Shown here: positions 34,295-43,613 of the stretch, piece by piece
How the letters are laid out: each line of letters starts with the position of its first letter
Position numbering within the stretch: position 1 is the stretch's first letter
Notes under the pieces: generated by a model
What the model saw: the letters and a program-made list of their open reading frames with translations, nothing else
What the model was told of the DNA's origin: nothing
Database searches by the model: none
Assembly (NCBI GenBank): GCA_963772815.1
Contig: CAVYYV010000002.1
Location: 425,788 to 489,787 of the forward strand
DNA from: DATFFO01 sp963772815
GTDB lineage: Bacteria > Actinomycetota > Acidimicrobiia > Spongiisociales > ZC4RG35
Length of the DNA stretch: 64,000 bases
Direction of reading: 5' to 3'
Made by a program: the position numbers and the translations under genes

Positions 34295-35374
34295 CTACTC
34301 GGGCTGGACGGTGATCTCGGTCGCCTTGAAGGCCAGCCAGACAGGCGTTCCCGGCTCGAGGCCCAGCTCGGTCCTGGCCCGATCCGTCACCTCCACGGTG
34401 AGCGGCAGCGGGGCTCCGGTGCGGAGCCGAACCCGTGAACCGAACTGTTCGACTCTCTCCACGGTGGTGGCCCAGCTGTTGCGGGGGCTGCCTTCCGGCC
34501 GGCCCGGGTAGACCGATATCGAATTGGGATGAATCGTCACCAGCACCGGCCCTTCGACTTCCGTGTCGGCGATCTGGAGTGGCAGGGTTCCGGTCTCGAC
34601 TCTGCCGTTGCGAGCCTGTCCCGCAACCAGGTTGGATCCCGCCAGATCCGCCGCGTAGCGGGTTCGGGGTCGGAGCCTGATGTCGTCGGCGGACCCTGCC
34701 TGAGTGATAGCACCCTCCTCGATGACGTGGATGTCATCGGCCAGCAGAAACGCCTCGGTCGGATCATGGGTTATGAGCAGGCGCGGTCCTTCGAAGGCGG
34801 CGAGGTGCTCACCCAGCGCGTGACGCAGTTCCGCGCGGGTACTCACGTCCAAAGCCGCCAGCGGCTCATCGAGCAGCAGCAGATCGGGATCGGTGACCAG
34901 GGCCCGCGCCAGTGCCACCCGCTGAGCCTGCCCACCGGACAGGTCGCCCGGTCTCCGCCGCTCCAGCGACTTCAGGTTCAGGCGCTCCAGCCAACCCCGG
35001 GACCTGGCCAGGGCTTCTTCTCGGGGGGCCCGGTGGCTGCGCAGGCCGAAGGCCACGTTCTCCAACACCGTCAAGTGGGGAAAGAGCAGGTAGTCCTGGA
35101 ACACGACGCCGATCTCCCGCTCCTCGGCGGGGACGAAGACATCCGCAACGGGGTCGTCGAGCACCGCTTCGCCGAGGCTGATCCGGCCCTCGTCGATAGG
35201 CCGGAGCCCACAGATCGCGGACACGGCCGTGGACTTGCCGGCACCGTTGGGGCCCAGCAAGGCCGCGGTCCGTCCAGCCGGGATGGAGAGCGCCAACTCC
35301 AGTCGGAACGTCTCCGAGGGCCGGACGAGGAAGTCCGCCACGAGCCCGACATCGTTCACAACGCCCTCCACCAA
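34295..35374 (-). CDS. modC: Molybdate ABC transporter ATP-binding protein (ModC)
   Basis: 359 residues. Walker A LLGPNGAGKSTAV, Q-loop FQDYLLFPHLTV, signature LSGGQAQRVALARAL, Walker B DLLLLDEPLAALD and switch His (LLITHDPTEAF). The C-terminal third is a TOBE/MOP-type regulatory domain (TTVERVEQFGSRVRLRTG). It energises ModB for oxyanion import. Its start overlaps the end of modB; the order is modA-modB-modC on the minus strand. Confidence 0.93.
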   Translation of the reverse strand: MVEGVVNDVGLVADFLVRPSETFRLELALSIPAGRTAALLGPNGAGKSTAVSAICGLRPIDEGRISLGEAVLDDPVADVFVPAEEREIGVVFQDYLLFPHLTVLENVAFGLRSHRAPREEALARSRGWLERLNLKSLERRRPGDLSGGQAQRVALARALVTDPDLLLLDEPLAALDVSTRAELRHALGEHLAAFEGPRLLITHDPTEAFLLADDIHVIEEGAITQAGSADDIRLRPRTRYAADLAGSNLVAGQARNGRVETGTLPLQIADTEVEGPVLVTIHPNSISVYPGRPEGSPRNSWATTVERVEQFGSRVRLRTGAPLPLTVEVTDRARTELGLEPGTPVWLAFKATEITVQPE

Positions 35375-36169
35375 CGGTCCCGCAAGGCGATCAGCACGAT
35401 GAGCGAAACGGCGACCATGACCAGACTGATCGCCACCGCCGTGTCCCGCTGGCTCTCCAAGGCGACGAACACGGACAAGGGAAGGGTCTGGGTTCGGCCC
35501 TGCAGATTGCCTGCGAAGGTGACGGTGGCCCCGAACTCACCGAAGGCCCTGGCCCAGGTGAGGACCAGCCCGGCCATCAAGGAGGGGCCGATCATCGGGA
35601 GCGTGACACGTCGCATCACCCTCCAGCGGCTCGCGCCCAGGGCTGGCGGCCGCTCCCTCGTACCGCCGGTCCATGTTGCGGAGGGCGCCTTCGACCGTGA
35701 TCACCAGGAAAGGCATAGAGACGAAGGTCGTGGCCGCGATCACTCCACCGGTGGAAAAGGGGAGCAGGAGACCGGTGGAACGATACAGGGGGCCTCCCAG
35801 CAGGCCGCTGCGCCCGAGGGCAAAGAGCAGAGCGGCTCCGCCCACCACCGGCGGCAGGACTAGTGGCAGGGTGACGATCCCCCGCACGAGCGATCGCCCC
35901 GGAAACTCGACCCGTGCCAGGAGCCATGCCAGGGGAACCCCCACGACCGCTGCTATGACCGTGGAGGACGTTGACGAGATGGCCGAGAGGCGAAGAGCAT
36001 CGAGCACGACGCCGGTGCTCAACAGCTCGGGGAGTTGAGACCAGGGAACCCGCCCTAGCAGCCCGACCAGGGGAACCACGAAGACGGCCAGCCCCAGGCA
36101 TCCGAGGCCGACGAGTAGCGGAGGGGGCCGCCCGTGGGCCGAACGTCGGCGAGGCACTCGTTCGCTCAA
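35356..36169 (-). pseudogene. modB: Molybdate ABC permease (ModB), one frameshift
   Basis: Integral membrane permease of about 265 residues. The first frame has five hydrophobic segments ending in LRNMDRRYEGAAAS (EAA loop beginning). The second frame continues RVMRRVTLPMIGPSLMAGLV and WARAFGEFGATVTFAGN, the end of the EAA loop and the final helices. An indel near 35635-35645, within the EAA loop, splits them. A TTG start at 36169 overlaps the modA stop (TTGA). The intact neighbours suggest a functional gene with a sequence error, or a very recent lesion. Confidence 0.8.
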
Positions 36170-36933
36170 GGTGAGGCGAAACCGTACTCGGAGAGGATCA
36201 CCCGACCCGGATCGGACAGGACGAAGTCGACGAAGGCCTGGGCACCGTCTGGGTTGGGAGCGCCCGCCAGCACAGCGATCGGATACCGGGCGATCACATT
36301 CTCGTCTTCGGGGACGTCCACGCCGTCGACGGTTCCGTTGGCGGAGGACACGTCGGTGACGTAGGTGATCCCGGCGTCGAGCTCCCCCGCCTCGATCTTG
36401 GTCAGCAGGGCCCGCACGTCCGGCTCGTTGGTGTCGACCGCCGGGGTGATCCCGGCCTTGGCCAGTGCTTGGCGCGCGAACTCGCCGCACGGCACATGCT
36501 CGGCGCACAGCCCGATGAGCAGATCGTCGCGACCAAAGTCGGCGAGCCCGGTGATGCCGGCCGGGTTCCCCTTGGGGACCGCGATGACGAGTCGATTCTG
36601 AGCGAAGACCATCGGATCTCCGAGCACCTCACCTGCCTCGACCGCTGTGTCCATGTTGGATGTGTCCGCGGGAGCAAACACATCAGCGGGCGCGCCCTCC
36701 AGTATCTGCTCGCGGAGGGCTGAGCTGCCGGCCAGATTCAACACCACGGTCACCCCCGGGTGAGCCTGCTCGAACGCACTTGCGACCTCACCGAAGGCAT
36801 CGGTCAGGGAGGAGGCAGCCGAGATGAGGACCTCGCCCTGGGCTGTGCCGGAGGATCCGGCTCCCGTCCCATCGGCACATGCCACCATTAGCAGCGCCAG
36901 CGACACCAGTGTGATCGACCCAATCGTCCTCAT
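36166..36933 (-). CDS. modA: Molybdate-binding lipoprotein (ModA)
   Basis: 255 residues. Signal peptide with lipobox LLMVAC, so anchored outside the membrane. The type II binding-protein fold has VLISAASSLTDAFGEVASAF, NLAGSSALREQILEGAPADV and FAPADTSNMD, typical ModA oxyanion-binding segments. The C-terminal YPIAVLAGAPNPDGAQAFV fits. Molybdate is most likely, tungstate possible. Divergent from a PadR gene 108 bp away, which may regulate it. Confidence 0.92.
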   Translation of the reverse strand: MRTIGSITLVSLALLMVACADGTGAGSSGTAQGEVLISAASSLTDAFGEVASAFEQAHPGVTVVLNLAGSSALREQILEGAPADVFAPADTSNMDTAVEAGEVLGDPMVFAQNRLVIAVPKGNPAGITGLADFGRDDLLIGLCAEHVPCGEFARQALAKAGITPAVDTNEPDVRALLTKIEAGELDAGITYVTDVSSANGTVDGVDVPEDENVIARYPIAVLAGAPNPDGAQAFVDFVLSDPGRVILSEYGFASP

Positions 36934-37041
36934 CGGCTCCTATATTCTCATTGTGACTACCGAGAGCCGAAACGAGAGTATGCGCCACACCGAGGACACG
37001 CAACCGGATCCGCGATCCCGGAGTCAGCCGGTATCCGACCT

Positions 37042-37565
37042 GTGACCCCGGCAAACCTGTCAACCACCGAGTGCGCGGTTCTCGGTCTTCTCGGCGAAGG
37101 GCCCAGCCACGGCTTCGCCCTGTCCAAGGAGCTCGATTCGGATAGCGAGGTCGGTCGAGTGTTCACAGTTCGCCGGCCGCTGGTCTATCGAGCCCTGGAC
37201 CGACTGGTGGAGGCCGGCTTGGCCCAACCCATCTCCACCGAGAAGGGTCGATCCGGGCCCAAGCGGGTCATCCAACGCATCACACCCGACGGACGCCGGC
37301 AACTCGACGAGTGGCTGGCCCAGCCGGTTGAACACGTCCGCGACCTGCGAATCGAGTTTCTGCTCAAGCTGGCTCTACTGCGCCGCGGGGACGATCCCCG
37401 ATCGAACTGATCAGAGACCAGCGGGCCGCTCTCGATAGCACTCTGGCCGCCCTGGACGACGTGACCGCCGACCCCGATGATCATGTCGAGCTGTGGCGTC
37501 AACACCAAGCTGTCGCCGCCGGCGCCTATCTCGACACCCTCGAGAGCCTGTATTCGCCCGGGTGA
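37042..37565 (+). CDS. PadR family regulator, frameshift before the C-terminal domain
   Basis: The N-terminal winged helix is intact: TECAVLGLLGEGPSHGFALS and RRPLVYRALDRLVEAGLAQP. The frame stops at 37410, but another frame continues IELIRDQRAALDSTLAALDD and LWRQHQAVAAGAYLDTLESL to 37565, the dimerising PadR C-terminal domain. The indel lies near 37390 in a GGGG/CCCC-rich stretch. Repaired length is about 174. Divergent from modA, so regulation of molybdate uptake is an obvious but untested idea. Confidence 0.75.
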
Positions 37566-37606
37566 CGAGGTGCCAGGACGGCATCTGATCGAGCGCGGCG
37601 CCTGGG

Positions 37607-38056
37607 TCAGCTTTCCGCACTGTCCGTCTCGACCAGCGCCTTCAGCGATTCGAGCATGGCCTGCCAGTTGCGGGCGGAATGTTGGCGAGCCTCCTCGTTG
37701 GGGTTGTTGTCCTGGGTGAGAGTGATGTGTGTCGACCCATCCGCCTCGATGAGGTTGAAGGTCAGCGTGTGGTAATTCTCGGGCACGTCGGGCTCGCCGG
37801 TGAGCGGGCTGAAGTGGGTGAGGCTGAGAAGGTGAGGCTCGGCGACCCGCAGGATCGACCCTTTGTCCTCGTAGGCCCGTCCTCGCCAAACTCCCTTCCA
37901 TCGGATCGGTCCACCCTCGACCCAGTCGCTGATCACCTCCGTACCGAACATGTACTGCCTGATCTGTTCGGGATCGACCAGGGCTTGCCACACCTCGTCG
38001 ATGGGTGCCTCGATGTCTGCGCCGGCCTCGGCGATCAGGTTCTCGGAATGTGACGT
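37607..38056 (-). CDS. SRPBCC/AHSA1 domain protein with ACG at the start position
   Basis: 149 residues: AGADIEAPIDEVWQALVDPE, YMFGTEVISDWVEGGPIRWK, LTFNLIEADGSTHITLTQDN and NWQAMLESLKALVE, a complete AHSA1-like START-fold protein. The conserved N-terminus extends upstream of the first GTG to an ACG at 38056, exactly five bases after AGGAGG. Either ACG initiates or an ATG has changed. The start at GTG 37993 would delete the first beta strand. Confidence 0.75.
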   Translation of the reverse strand, partial: TSHSENLIAEAGADIEAPIDEVWQALVDPEQIRQYMFGTEVISDWVEGGPIRWKGVWRGRAYEDKGSILRVAEPHLLSLTHFSPLTGEPDVPENYHTLTFNLIEADGSTHITLTQDNNPNEEARQHSARNWQAMLESLKALVETDSAES

Positions 38057-38161
38057 GGCGTCCTCCTACCGACGGAAACAGGCTTCCGACTCATACAACT
38101 CATCATCAAATGAGATTGCCACCGATGTCGAGGTCCGCACGATCCCCTCCGCTTTGGCCGT

Positions 38162-39142
38162 CTAGTCGGTGTCGACGATGATCAGCACCTTGCCCCGCGC
38201 CCGGCCGTCCTCCAGATAGCGAAGCGCCTTGGGCGCCTGCTCCAGGTCGAACCTACGATCGATGACCGGCCTCACCTTTCCCGCTTCGATGAGCCGGCCC
38301 AGATCAGCGAGGTCCTGACTCTTGTTTGGCACCCAGCCGAAGACTCCCATCCGCTTGCTTCCGGTCAGAGACACCAGGCCTCCCACGACCACGGCCCAGA
38401 AGAAGCCACCCAGGCTGCGGGCAATGTGGACGTAGCGCCCGCCGGGACGAAGGCATCTGCGGAAAGAGAAAACAGGTCGGGTTGCGGCGATGTCAAGGAT
38501 GAAGTCATAGGCCTCCCCGGAGCGGGTGACGTCCTGTTCCGTGTAGTCGACAACCTGATCCACCCCCAGAGAACGTACGAACTCCAGCTTGTCGGTGTGA
38601 TCTACCCCGGTCACCTCGGCGCCCAGTGACTTGGCGATCTGCACCGCAAACGGGCCCACACAGCCACCGGCGCCGTTGATCAAGACCCTGTCCCCTGCTG
38701 CGATCCCTCCCTTTCCCCTGAGCCCCTGAAGGGCGAGGGCGCCTGAATGGGGTACGGTCGCCGCCTCGTCGAGGCTGACCCCGTCGGGTATCGGGTTGAA
38801 GGCGCTCTCGGAGGCGCACACGTATTCGGCCAGCGAGCCATGACCGTGGCTGAACAGGTCGGCCCACACCGGGTCGCCCGGCTGGAGTGCGACCGTGCCC
38901 GGCCCGACCGCCTCGACTCGACCGGCAACGTCCAGACCAATTCGCCTGGTTTTCGGCCGTCTCCACCCGATGCCCAGCCGGATTATCCGGGGCATCCCCT
39001 TGAGCTGGTCCAGGTCGGCCGTGTTGAGCGACGCGGCGTGAACCCGCACCAGCACCTGGTCCCCGATGGGCTGGGCAACTTCCACGTCAATCAGCTCCGC
39101 CACTTCGGACGATCCGTATTGGTCATGAACGACAGCCCTCAT
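38162..39142 (-). CDS. MDR family NAD(P)H:quinone reductase-like enzyme
   Basis: 326 residues, third MDR paralogue in the window. GroES-like domain from MRAVVHDQYG; Rossmann motif INGAGGCVGPFAVQIAKSLG; Asp-Tyr motif DQVVDYTEQD. No zinc-site cysteines. The start at 39142 follows AGAGGAATCG and overlaps the stop of the nitroreductase gene by 4 nt, so the two are coupled. The paired operators upstream of that gene match those of the MDR gene at 1974. Confidence 0.9.
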   Translation of the reverse strand: MRAVVHDQYGSSEVAELIDVEVAQPIGDQVLVRVHAASLNTADLDQLKGMPRIIRLGIGWRRPKTRRIGLDVAGRVEAVGPGTVALQPGDPVWADLFSHGHGSLAEYVCASESAFNPIPDGVSLDEAATVPHSGALALQGLRGKGGIAAGDRVLINGAGGCVGPFAVQIAKSLGAEVTGVDHTDKLEFVRSLGVDQVVDYTEQDVTRSGEAYDFILDIAATRPVFSFRRCLRPGGRYVHIARSLGGFFWAVVVGGLVSLTGSKRMGVFGWVPNKSQDLADLGRLIEAGKVRPVIDRRFDLEQAPKALRYLEDGRARGKVLIIVDTD

Positions 39143-39729
39143 CGATTCCTCTCCACGCCCGCCGGGAACTCCGCCCGTCTCAGAAGGAGGAAGTCCCGCA
39201 CACCGTACATCCGCTGGACCCGACGCTCCCCGGGGCTGAAGTAGCGCCCGGCGGCGCCTGCCTCGACCACTTCGGGATCGCCCACTTCGTCCTGGTGACC
39301 CTCGTGCACGATGACGGCCGACCCGGCGGCCAGCACGTTCTTGACCCAATCGGGTTTGATGGCATAGGGGAGCCCGATCACGAAGCCGTCCTCTGTGGCC
39401 ACTGCCCCGACCGGCGTCTCATAGGGGGTTCCGCTGCGTCTCCCCACATGGCGGACGATCGATGCGTCGGCGTCGGGCGACCCGGCGGCTTTCATGGAAA
39501 GCGGATTCCACAAGGCCCGGTTGAGCCGGCGGACTCGGTCGAGGACGGGATGGAATTTGGCTCGCAAGGAGACGACCAGCACTCCCCAAAGGGCCAGGCC
39601 CAACAAGGCGAGCCCGGCCAGCGGGGCGACTATCCAACTCCACATGGCTAGCAACCCTCCCACGGCACGGTGAGCGGTCTCAGCCCGTCCGGACCACCTG
39701 CTCCACGACGCAACAACCACCGCCGACAT
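39139..39729 (-). CDS. Deazaflavin (F420)-dependent nitroreductase family protein
   Basis: 196 residues (168 if started at 39645). An N-terminal hydrophobic helix WIVAPLAGLALLGLALWGV anchors it. The DDN-type split-barrel follows: VGRRSGTPYETPVGAVATED, GLPYAIKPDWVKNVLAAGSA and RVQRMYGVRDFLLLRR. Family members use F420H2 to reduce quinones and nitro compounds. Coupled to the MDR gene, suggesting a shared quinone/xenobiotic role. Confidence 0.85.
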   Translation of the reverse strand: MSAVVVASWSRWSGRAETAHRAVGGLLAMWSWIVAPLAGLALLGLALWGVLVVSLRAKFHPVLDRVRRLNRALWNPLSMKAAGSPDADASIVRHVGRRSGTPYETPVGAVATEDGFVIGLPYAIKPDWVKNVLAAGSAVIVHEGHQDEVGDPEVVEAGAAGRYFSPGERRVQRMYGVRDFLLLRRAEFPAGVERNR

Positions 39730-39751
39730 GCCACCATTTCCATACCTCTCA

Positions 39752-39786
39752 TACGCTGTAAGGCCCCACCCTAGACATACGCTGTA
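39752..39786 (-). promoter_or_regulatory. Paired operator TACGCTGTA upstream of nitroreductase-MDR operon
   Basis: TACGCTGTA at 39752-39760 and 39778-39786, each followed by AGG. Read towards the operon both are CCTTAC-AGC-GTATG. The 26-bp spacing compares with 32 bp at 2986-3026, and the orientation relative to the controlled genes is the same. Shared regulator inferred. Confidence 0.6.
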
Positions 39787-40028
39787 AGGGAGTCAAGAAC
39801 GCTGCATGAGCGGAGACCACTCGGTATCTGACCTGGCTCGCAGCTACCCGATGAGCTCGAGGAGGGCATGCGCCTGGCGATGGGCCAGATCGACGGCATC
39901 CTGGCCGAAGGCACTAACGGTGCGAACTGAGAGGGAGTCCGACGGGGGCTCCGGCTGGGGCAGGCGCAATGAATGCAGCGTCGGGTTCGCTCGGTCCTCG
40001 GGCCAGCCCACCTTCGCCCCGCTGGCTG

Positions 40029-40300
40029 TCATGCCGTCAACGATTGGGAACGGACCCTGCCCGCGTCGAGCGCCTCGACGACGAACTCCGCGTCACGGCC
40101 AGCCCCATTGAGGCTCGATGACGACCGCGCGGTAGAGGTACTTGAGGCCCACGAAGAACAGACCGGGCTGACTGGCAACGATCCCCCGATCGTGCATCAC
40201 CCGCCCACCATCGAAGATCGGGAGATCGACCCAGAGAAATCCGGGATCGAAGCCGGTGCACCACACGACGTTGTCGACTTTCGAGTACATGACCGTTCTT
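40029..40300 (-). pseudogene. C-terminal remnant of a flavin-containing monooxygenase
   Basis: VDNVVWCTGFDPGFLWVDLP and VMHDRGIVASQPGLFFVGLK are the ATG-like/NADPH-FAD C-terminal motifs of CzcO/FMO-type oxidoreductases. After YLYRAVVIEP a frame change is needed to continue GRDAEFVVEALDAGRVRSQS to the stop. The N-terminal 300 or so residues are absent. The flanks 39787-40028 and 40301-40413 hold nothing I can support. Confidence 0.7.
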
Positions 40301-40413
40301 TGCCTGGGCGCACTCGGGGCCTTCGAGCCAATGCATGTGACGTTCGGCCCTGCCGCCCGGGCTCGGGCGGTGTGACTCTGTCAGGAGCAGGCGAGAAGAA
40401 CGGAGAACTTGCC

Positions 40414-40638
40414 ATGGGACTCGTAGGCTTCATGGCCAGCCCTGCCGGGCGAATCACCCGGGCTGTGGCAGGCATCGTGTTGATCGTCATCGGCGCAGTT
40501 GCCGGTGGCGCGTGGTGGGTGCTGGCGGTGGTGGGACTGGTCCCCTTGCTCGCCGGAATCTTCGATGTCTGCGTCGTCAGCCCGCTCTTCGGGGGTCCCT
40601 TCCGGGGAGCCCAGATACGGGCCCAGCACCGCAGCTGA
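40414..40638 (+). CDS. DUF2892-like small membrane protein
   Basis: 74 residues: MASPAGRITRAVAGIVLIVI, then GGAWWVLAVVGLVPLLAGIF, two helices separated by a short glycine turn, with the terminal FDVCVVSPLFGGPFRG. This matches the DUF2892/YgaP transmembrane hairpin. The start follows CGGAGAAC. Function unknown, sometimes linked to sulfur or rhodanese systems. Confidence 0.8.
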   Translation: MGLVGFMASPAGRITRAVAGIVLIVIGAVAGGAWWVLAVVGLVPLLAGIFDVCVVSPLFGGPFRGAQIRAQHRS

Positions 40639-40661
40639 CACGCCCCGGGCACGGTCTCCGG

Positions 40662-41441
40662 TCAACGGTTCAGAAACTCACCCAGCACCCGGTTGAACTG
40701 CTCGGGCCGCTCCATCGGCACGGCATGATGGGCGTTCTCGATCACTGTGTGGCCCATCCAGAGCATCCCGTCCAGATAGGGCTGCTTCTGCGTGAGCGGC
40801 ACGTAGTCCTGGTCCGATGAGATCATCAGCGCAGGACGCCCGAACCCGTCGAGCCTCTCGGTCACGCCCGGCCAGTCAACCACAGCCTGGAACGACCTCC
40901 GGTAGGCGCTCTTGTCGTTCTCCGCCCAACGCTCCGCCATTTGGGAGCGCTCCTCTTCCATATCGGGGTCAGGAAAGAGGCGGTCGCCCAGAATGGCCCC
41001 CATTCTCTTGAGACCGAGTAGGCGAACCGTGAGCTTCCTCATCAGGATTTGACCACGCGCCTGCTGCAGGAGAACGTTGTCGGGCAATGCGTTGACCACC
41101 ACCAGCTTGTCGATCAGGTCAGCCCGATCGGCCGCCAGTTGAAAGGCGACCATTCCTCCCAGGGAGATGCCGACGACGGCGACGGGGGCCAACCCAAGCT
41201 GCTCGATCAGCCCAATAACATCGCTCGAGAACAACGCGATGGTATAAGGGCCGGCAGGCACATCCGACTTCCCGTGCCCCCGCAGATCCATGGCGACCAC
41301 CTGATGGGACGGGGTGAAGGCGGGAACCTGGCGTTCCCAGTCGCGCCCGCTGGAACCGAGCCCATGAATGAACAGCAATGGGTTGCCGCTCCCGGCCATC
41401 TCGTAGTAGATCGCTGTTGAATCGATATTGAGTTTGGGCAT
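40662..41441 (-). CDS. Alpha/beta hydrolase
   Basis: 259 residues. Oxyanion region LLFIHGLGSSGRDW, nucleophile elbow VVGISLGGMVAFQL, acid near DQDYVPL, and catalytic His in VIENAHHAVPMERPE. The canonical alpha/beta hydrolase triad is complete. The lid region (LGLKRMGAILGDRLF) suggests a small hydrophobic ester or C-C bond substrate. No pathway partner adjoins. Confidence 0.9.
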   Translation of the reverse strand: MPKLNIDSTAIYYEMAGSGNPLLFIHGLGSSGRDWERQVPAFTPSHQVVAMDLRGHGKSDVPAGPYTIALFSSDVIGLIEQLGLAPVAVVGISLGGMVAFQLAADRADLIDKLVVVNALPDNVLLQQARGQILMRKLTVRLLGLKRMGAILGDRLFPDPDMEEERSQMAERWAENDKSAYRRSFQAVVDWPGVTERLDGFGRPALMISSDQDYVPLTQKQPYLDGMLWMGHTVIENAHHAVPMERPEQFNRVLGEFLNR

Positions 41442-41943
41442 CGTCCGAGTGTGTCCGGCAGGCTGATGCTACTTTGAGCTCGACCCTCCTCAGCCAGCAT
41501 CCCGAACGCCGGCCCGGAGCGGGGCATCATCCTCGACGAGAAGGTCGGTGCCTCGTCGAGACGAAGCTTTTGTGTAACGCGGAGACTCCGGCACCTACTT
41601 CGTTCATGCGCGGGCAGGGAGGCGTGTTCTCTTCGTCGGCGCGCATGCGTGCCGCCTGCCGGTCCCGAACTTGCCCCCAAGCTGGCCGAAGGGCGGCACG
41701 CAGGCACATCCGAAGTGCCGCCGGCCCACGACTCAGACTCGTTGGGTCACTGCCTGGCGAAGCTCCGCGCCCCAACCATCCCACACGGGTGAGGAGTGGC
41801 AGCCGTCTATTCACCCGCGTACATGCTGGGATTGCTCGGGCTCCCCTCGAGAGCACACCCAGCACAGGCCGGTTCGAGTCGTCTCGTGGGCGGTGCGACG
41901 TGGGACCCACCGTCAAGATCGTTCTGCTTCTAGTGTTTCACCG
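41442..41943. other. Intergenic region with one strong inverted repeat
   Basis: No supportable gene. CTCGACGAG near 41532-41540 and CTCGTCGAG near 41552-41560 form a 9-bp stem, followed by GCTTTTGTG, so a terminator-like hairpin on the plus strand. Confidence 0.4.
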
Positions 41944-42627
41944 ATGGACATCATCCTCATCGCGGGCCTCTGGCTTCCCCAGTCGATCTGGACCGAGGTC
42001 TGCACCGAGCTCGAGAGCCGCGGACACCGCCCGATGCCCGTCTCTCTGCCCGGAGTCGACGACCAATCGACCACCGCCTCGCTCGCCGACCAATTGGAGG
42101 CCACGCTCGCAGCGGTCGATGCCGCCGACAGGCCCATGGTTGTTGGCCACTCAGCCGCCGCCACCCTGGCCTGGATGGTTGCCGACCAGCGACCGGAGAT
42201 GATCGAAAGCGTCGTGTTGATCGGTGGCTTCCCGTCAGCCGACGGTGAAGCCTATGCCGACTTCTTTCCCACCGAGGGGGGTGTGATGCCCTTCCCGGGC
42301 TGGAGTCCATTCGAAGGCCCTGACTCGGCGGACCTGAACGACAACGATCGGGAACGCATCGCCGCGGCAGCGGTTCCGGTTCCCGAGGGTGTCTCCAAGG
42401 GCATCGTGGCGCTGGGCGACGAGAGGCGATTCGACGTTGCGGTGCACCTCCTATGTCCCGAGTTCAGCCCCGAGCAAGCCCAGGGGTGGATCGGGTCCGG
42501 CGATGTTCCCGAGCTGGACAGGGCGGCGCACTTGTCGTTTGTGGACATGGACACAGGTCACTGGCCTATGGTCACCCGACCTGTCGAGCTGGCGCGAGTC
42601 CTCGATGCGATGACGAAAACGGCATGA
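41944..42627 (+). CDS. Alpha/beta hydrolase (esterase-like)
   Basis: 227 residues. IAGLWLPQSIWTEVCTELES starts the fold; the nucleophile elbow is VVGHSAAATLAWMV (GHSAA). The His is probably in MDTGHWPMVTRPVELARVL. The acid is in the DERRFDVAVHLL region or nearby, uncertain. It overlaps the following GNAT gene by 4 nt (ATGA), so they are co-transcribed. Confidence 0.88.
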   Translation: MDIILIAGLWLPQSIWTEVCTELESRGHRPMPVSLPGVDDQSTTASLADQLEATLAAVDAADRPMVVGHSAAATLAWMVADQRPEMIESVVLIGGFPSADGEAYADFFPTEGGVMPFPGWSPFEGPDSADLNDNDRERIAAAAVPVPEGVSKGIVALGDERRFDVAVHLLCPEFSPEQAQGWIGSGDVPELDRAAHLSFVDMDTGHWPMVTRPVELARVLDAMTKTA

Positions 42628-43197
42628 AGGCCATCGAGTGCGCGATTCGCGAGCTCAACACGTCCACCTGGGATGCGTTCGCCGAACTGGTCGAACGCAA
42701 CAACGGGATTTTCGGGGGCTGCTGGTGCATCGGCTACCACCCCGAATGTGGACAAGAGGGGATCAGCCATCGCGCCGTCAAGGAGGAACGGGTCAGGACG
42801 GGCGGCGCCCACGCCGCCCTCGTGTTCGACGAGAGCGGAGCTGCCCGGGGCTGGTGCCAGCACGGCAGCCCCGAGGAGTTGCCCAACATCAAGCACCGCC
42901 GCAGATACGACCAGGATGCGCCACCGCTACCTGACTGGCGCATCACCTGCTCCTACGTCGACAAGAAGCATCGGGGCCAGGGAATCGCCCGGGCTGCTCT
43001 CGAAGGAGCGCTCGACCACATCGCCAGATTGGGGGGTGGGCTGGTGGAGGCGATTCCCGAAGTGACTTCCGGGCGCGACGCGCAGGGTCGTTTCCTGTTC
43101 AGCGCTACCGTTGAGCTCCGAGCAGTACGGCTTCACCCGAGAACGCCAGGTGGGAAGACATTCCCGGATCGTCAGCAAATCCGTCGACCAGCGTTGA
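42624..43197 (+). CDS. GNAT N-acetyltransferase, frameshift near the C-terminus
   Basis: About 190 residues. The N-terminus contains NNGIFGGCWCIGYHPECGQE, a family-specific cysteine-rich segment. The acetyl-CoA part is ITCSYVDKKHRGQGIARAAL. Near 43113-43118 (GAGCTCCGAGCAG) the frame shifts; the correct one continues EQYGFTRERQVGRHSRIVSK to TGA at 43195. Only the last 25 or so residues are affected. Confidence 0.75.
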
Positions 43198-43613
43198 CAG
43201 CTGAGACCGCGGCGCAGTCGGGATAGACCCGAAGGCCCCGGCCGCAACGGCAGCAATTCCCGGGACGTCTCCTCGTTCGTCAGCTATTGCCGTCTTCCAC
43301 CCGGTCGGCGCCGATCTCGCATCCTTCGGCAGCACCCGGTTCGAAAGCGTCCAGCGCCGCTTACTCCGGCAACCGGCTGATGTGCTCGCCGGCATGGAGC
43401 CCGTCGATGTAGATGTCGAGGTGGCGGTGAGCGATCACGCGTTCTTCGGCAGCCACCGGCCACCGGCCGCGAAAAGCGAATTATCGCGAATCCAATGTCG
43501 GGGACCGCCCTCGGGTCGGTGACGAGGGCCGACCGGGCTGCCGCTTTCCGACATCGCGCTCGGCCGGCGACACTGGAGGCGGGCTCGCCCCAGTCGGCCG
43601 CTACGCTGGCTTC
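43198..43613. other. Intergenic region, possible decayed minus-strand gene end
   Basis: No plus-strand gene. On the minus strand, 43280-43460 reads WPVAAEERVIAHRHLDIYID then an in-frame TAA and LDAFEPGAAEGCE, reminiscent of a TetR C-terminal domain, but too weak to call. It also contains the AraC promoter. Confidence 0.25.

Noticed and set aside
39806..40111. 101-codon frame near the shared MDR operator, considered as the missing regulator
   Set aside because: Composition is Arg/Ser/Trp-rich and lacks any HTH pattern; looks non-coding.
43280..43460. Possible TetR C-terminal remnant on the minus strand
   Set aside because: HRHLDIYIDGL-type sequence with an in-frame TAA is suggestive but too short to support a call.
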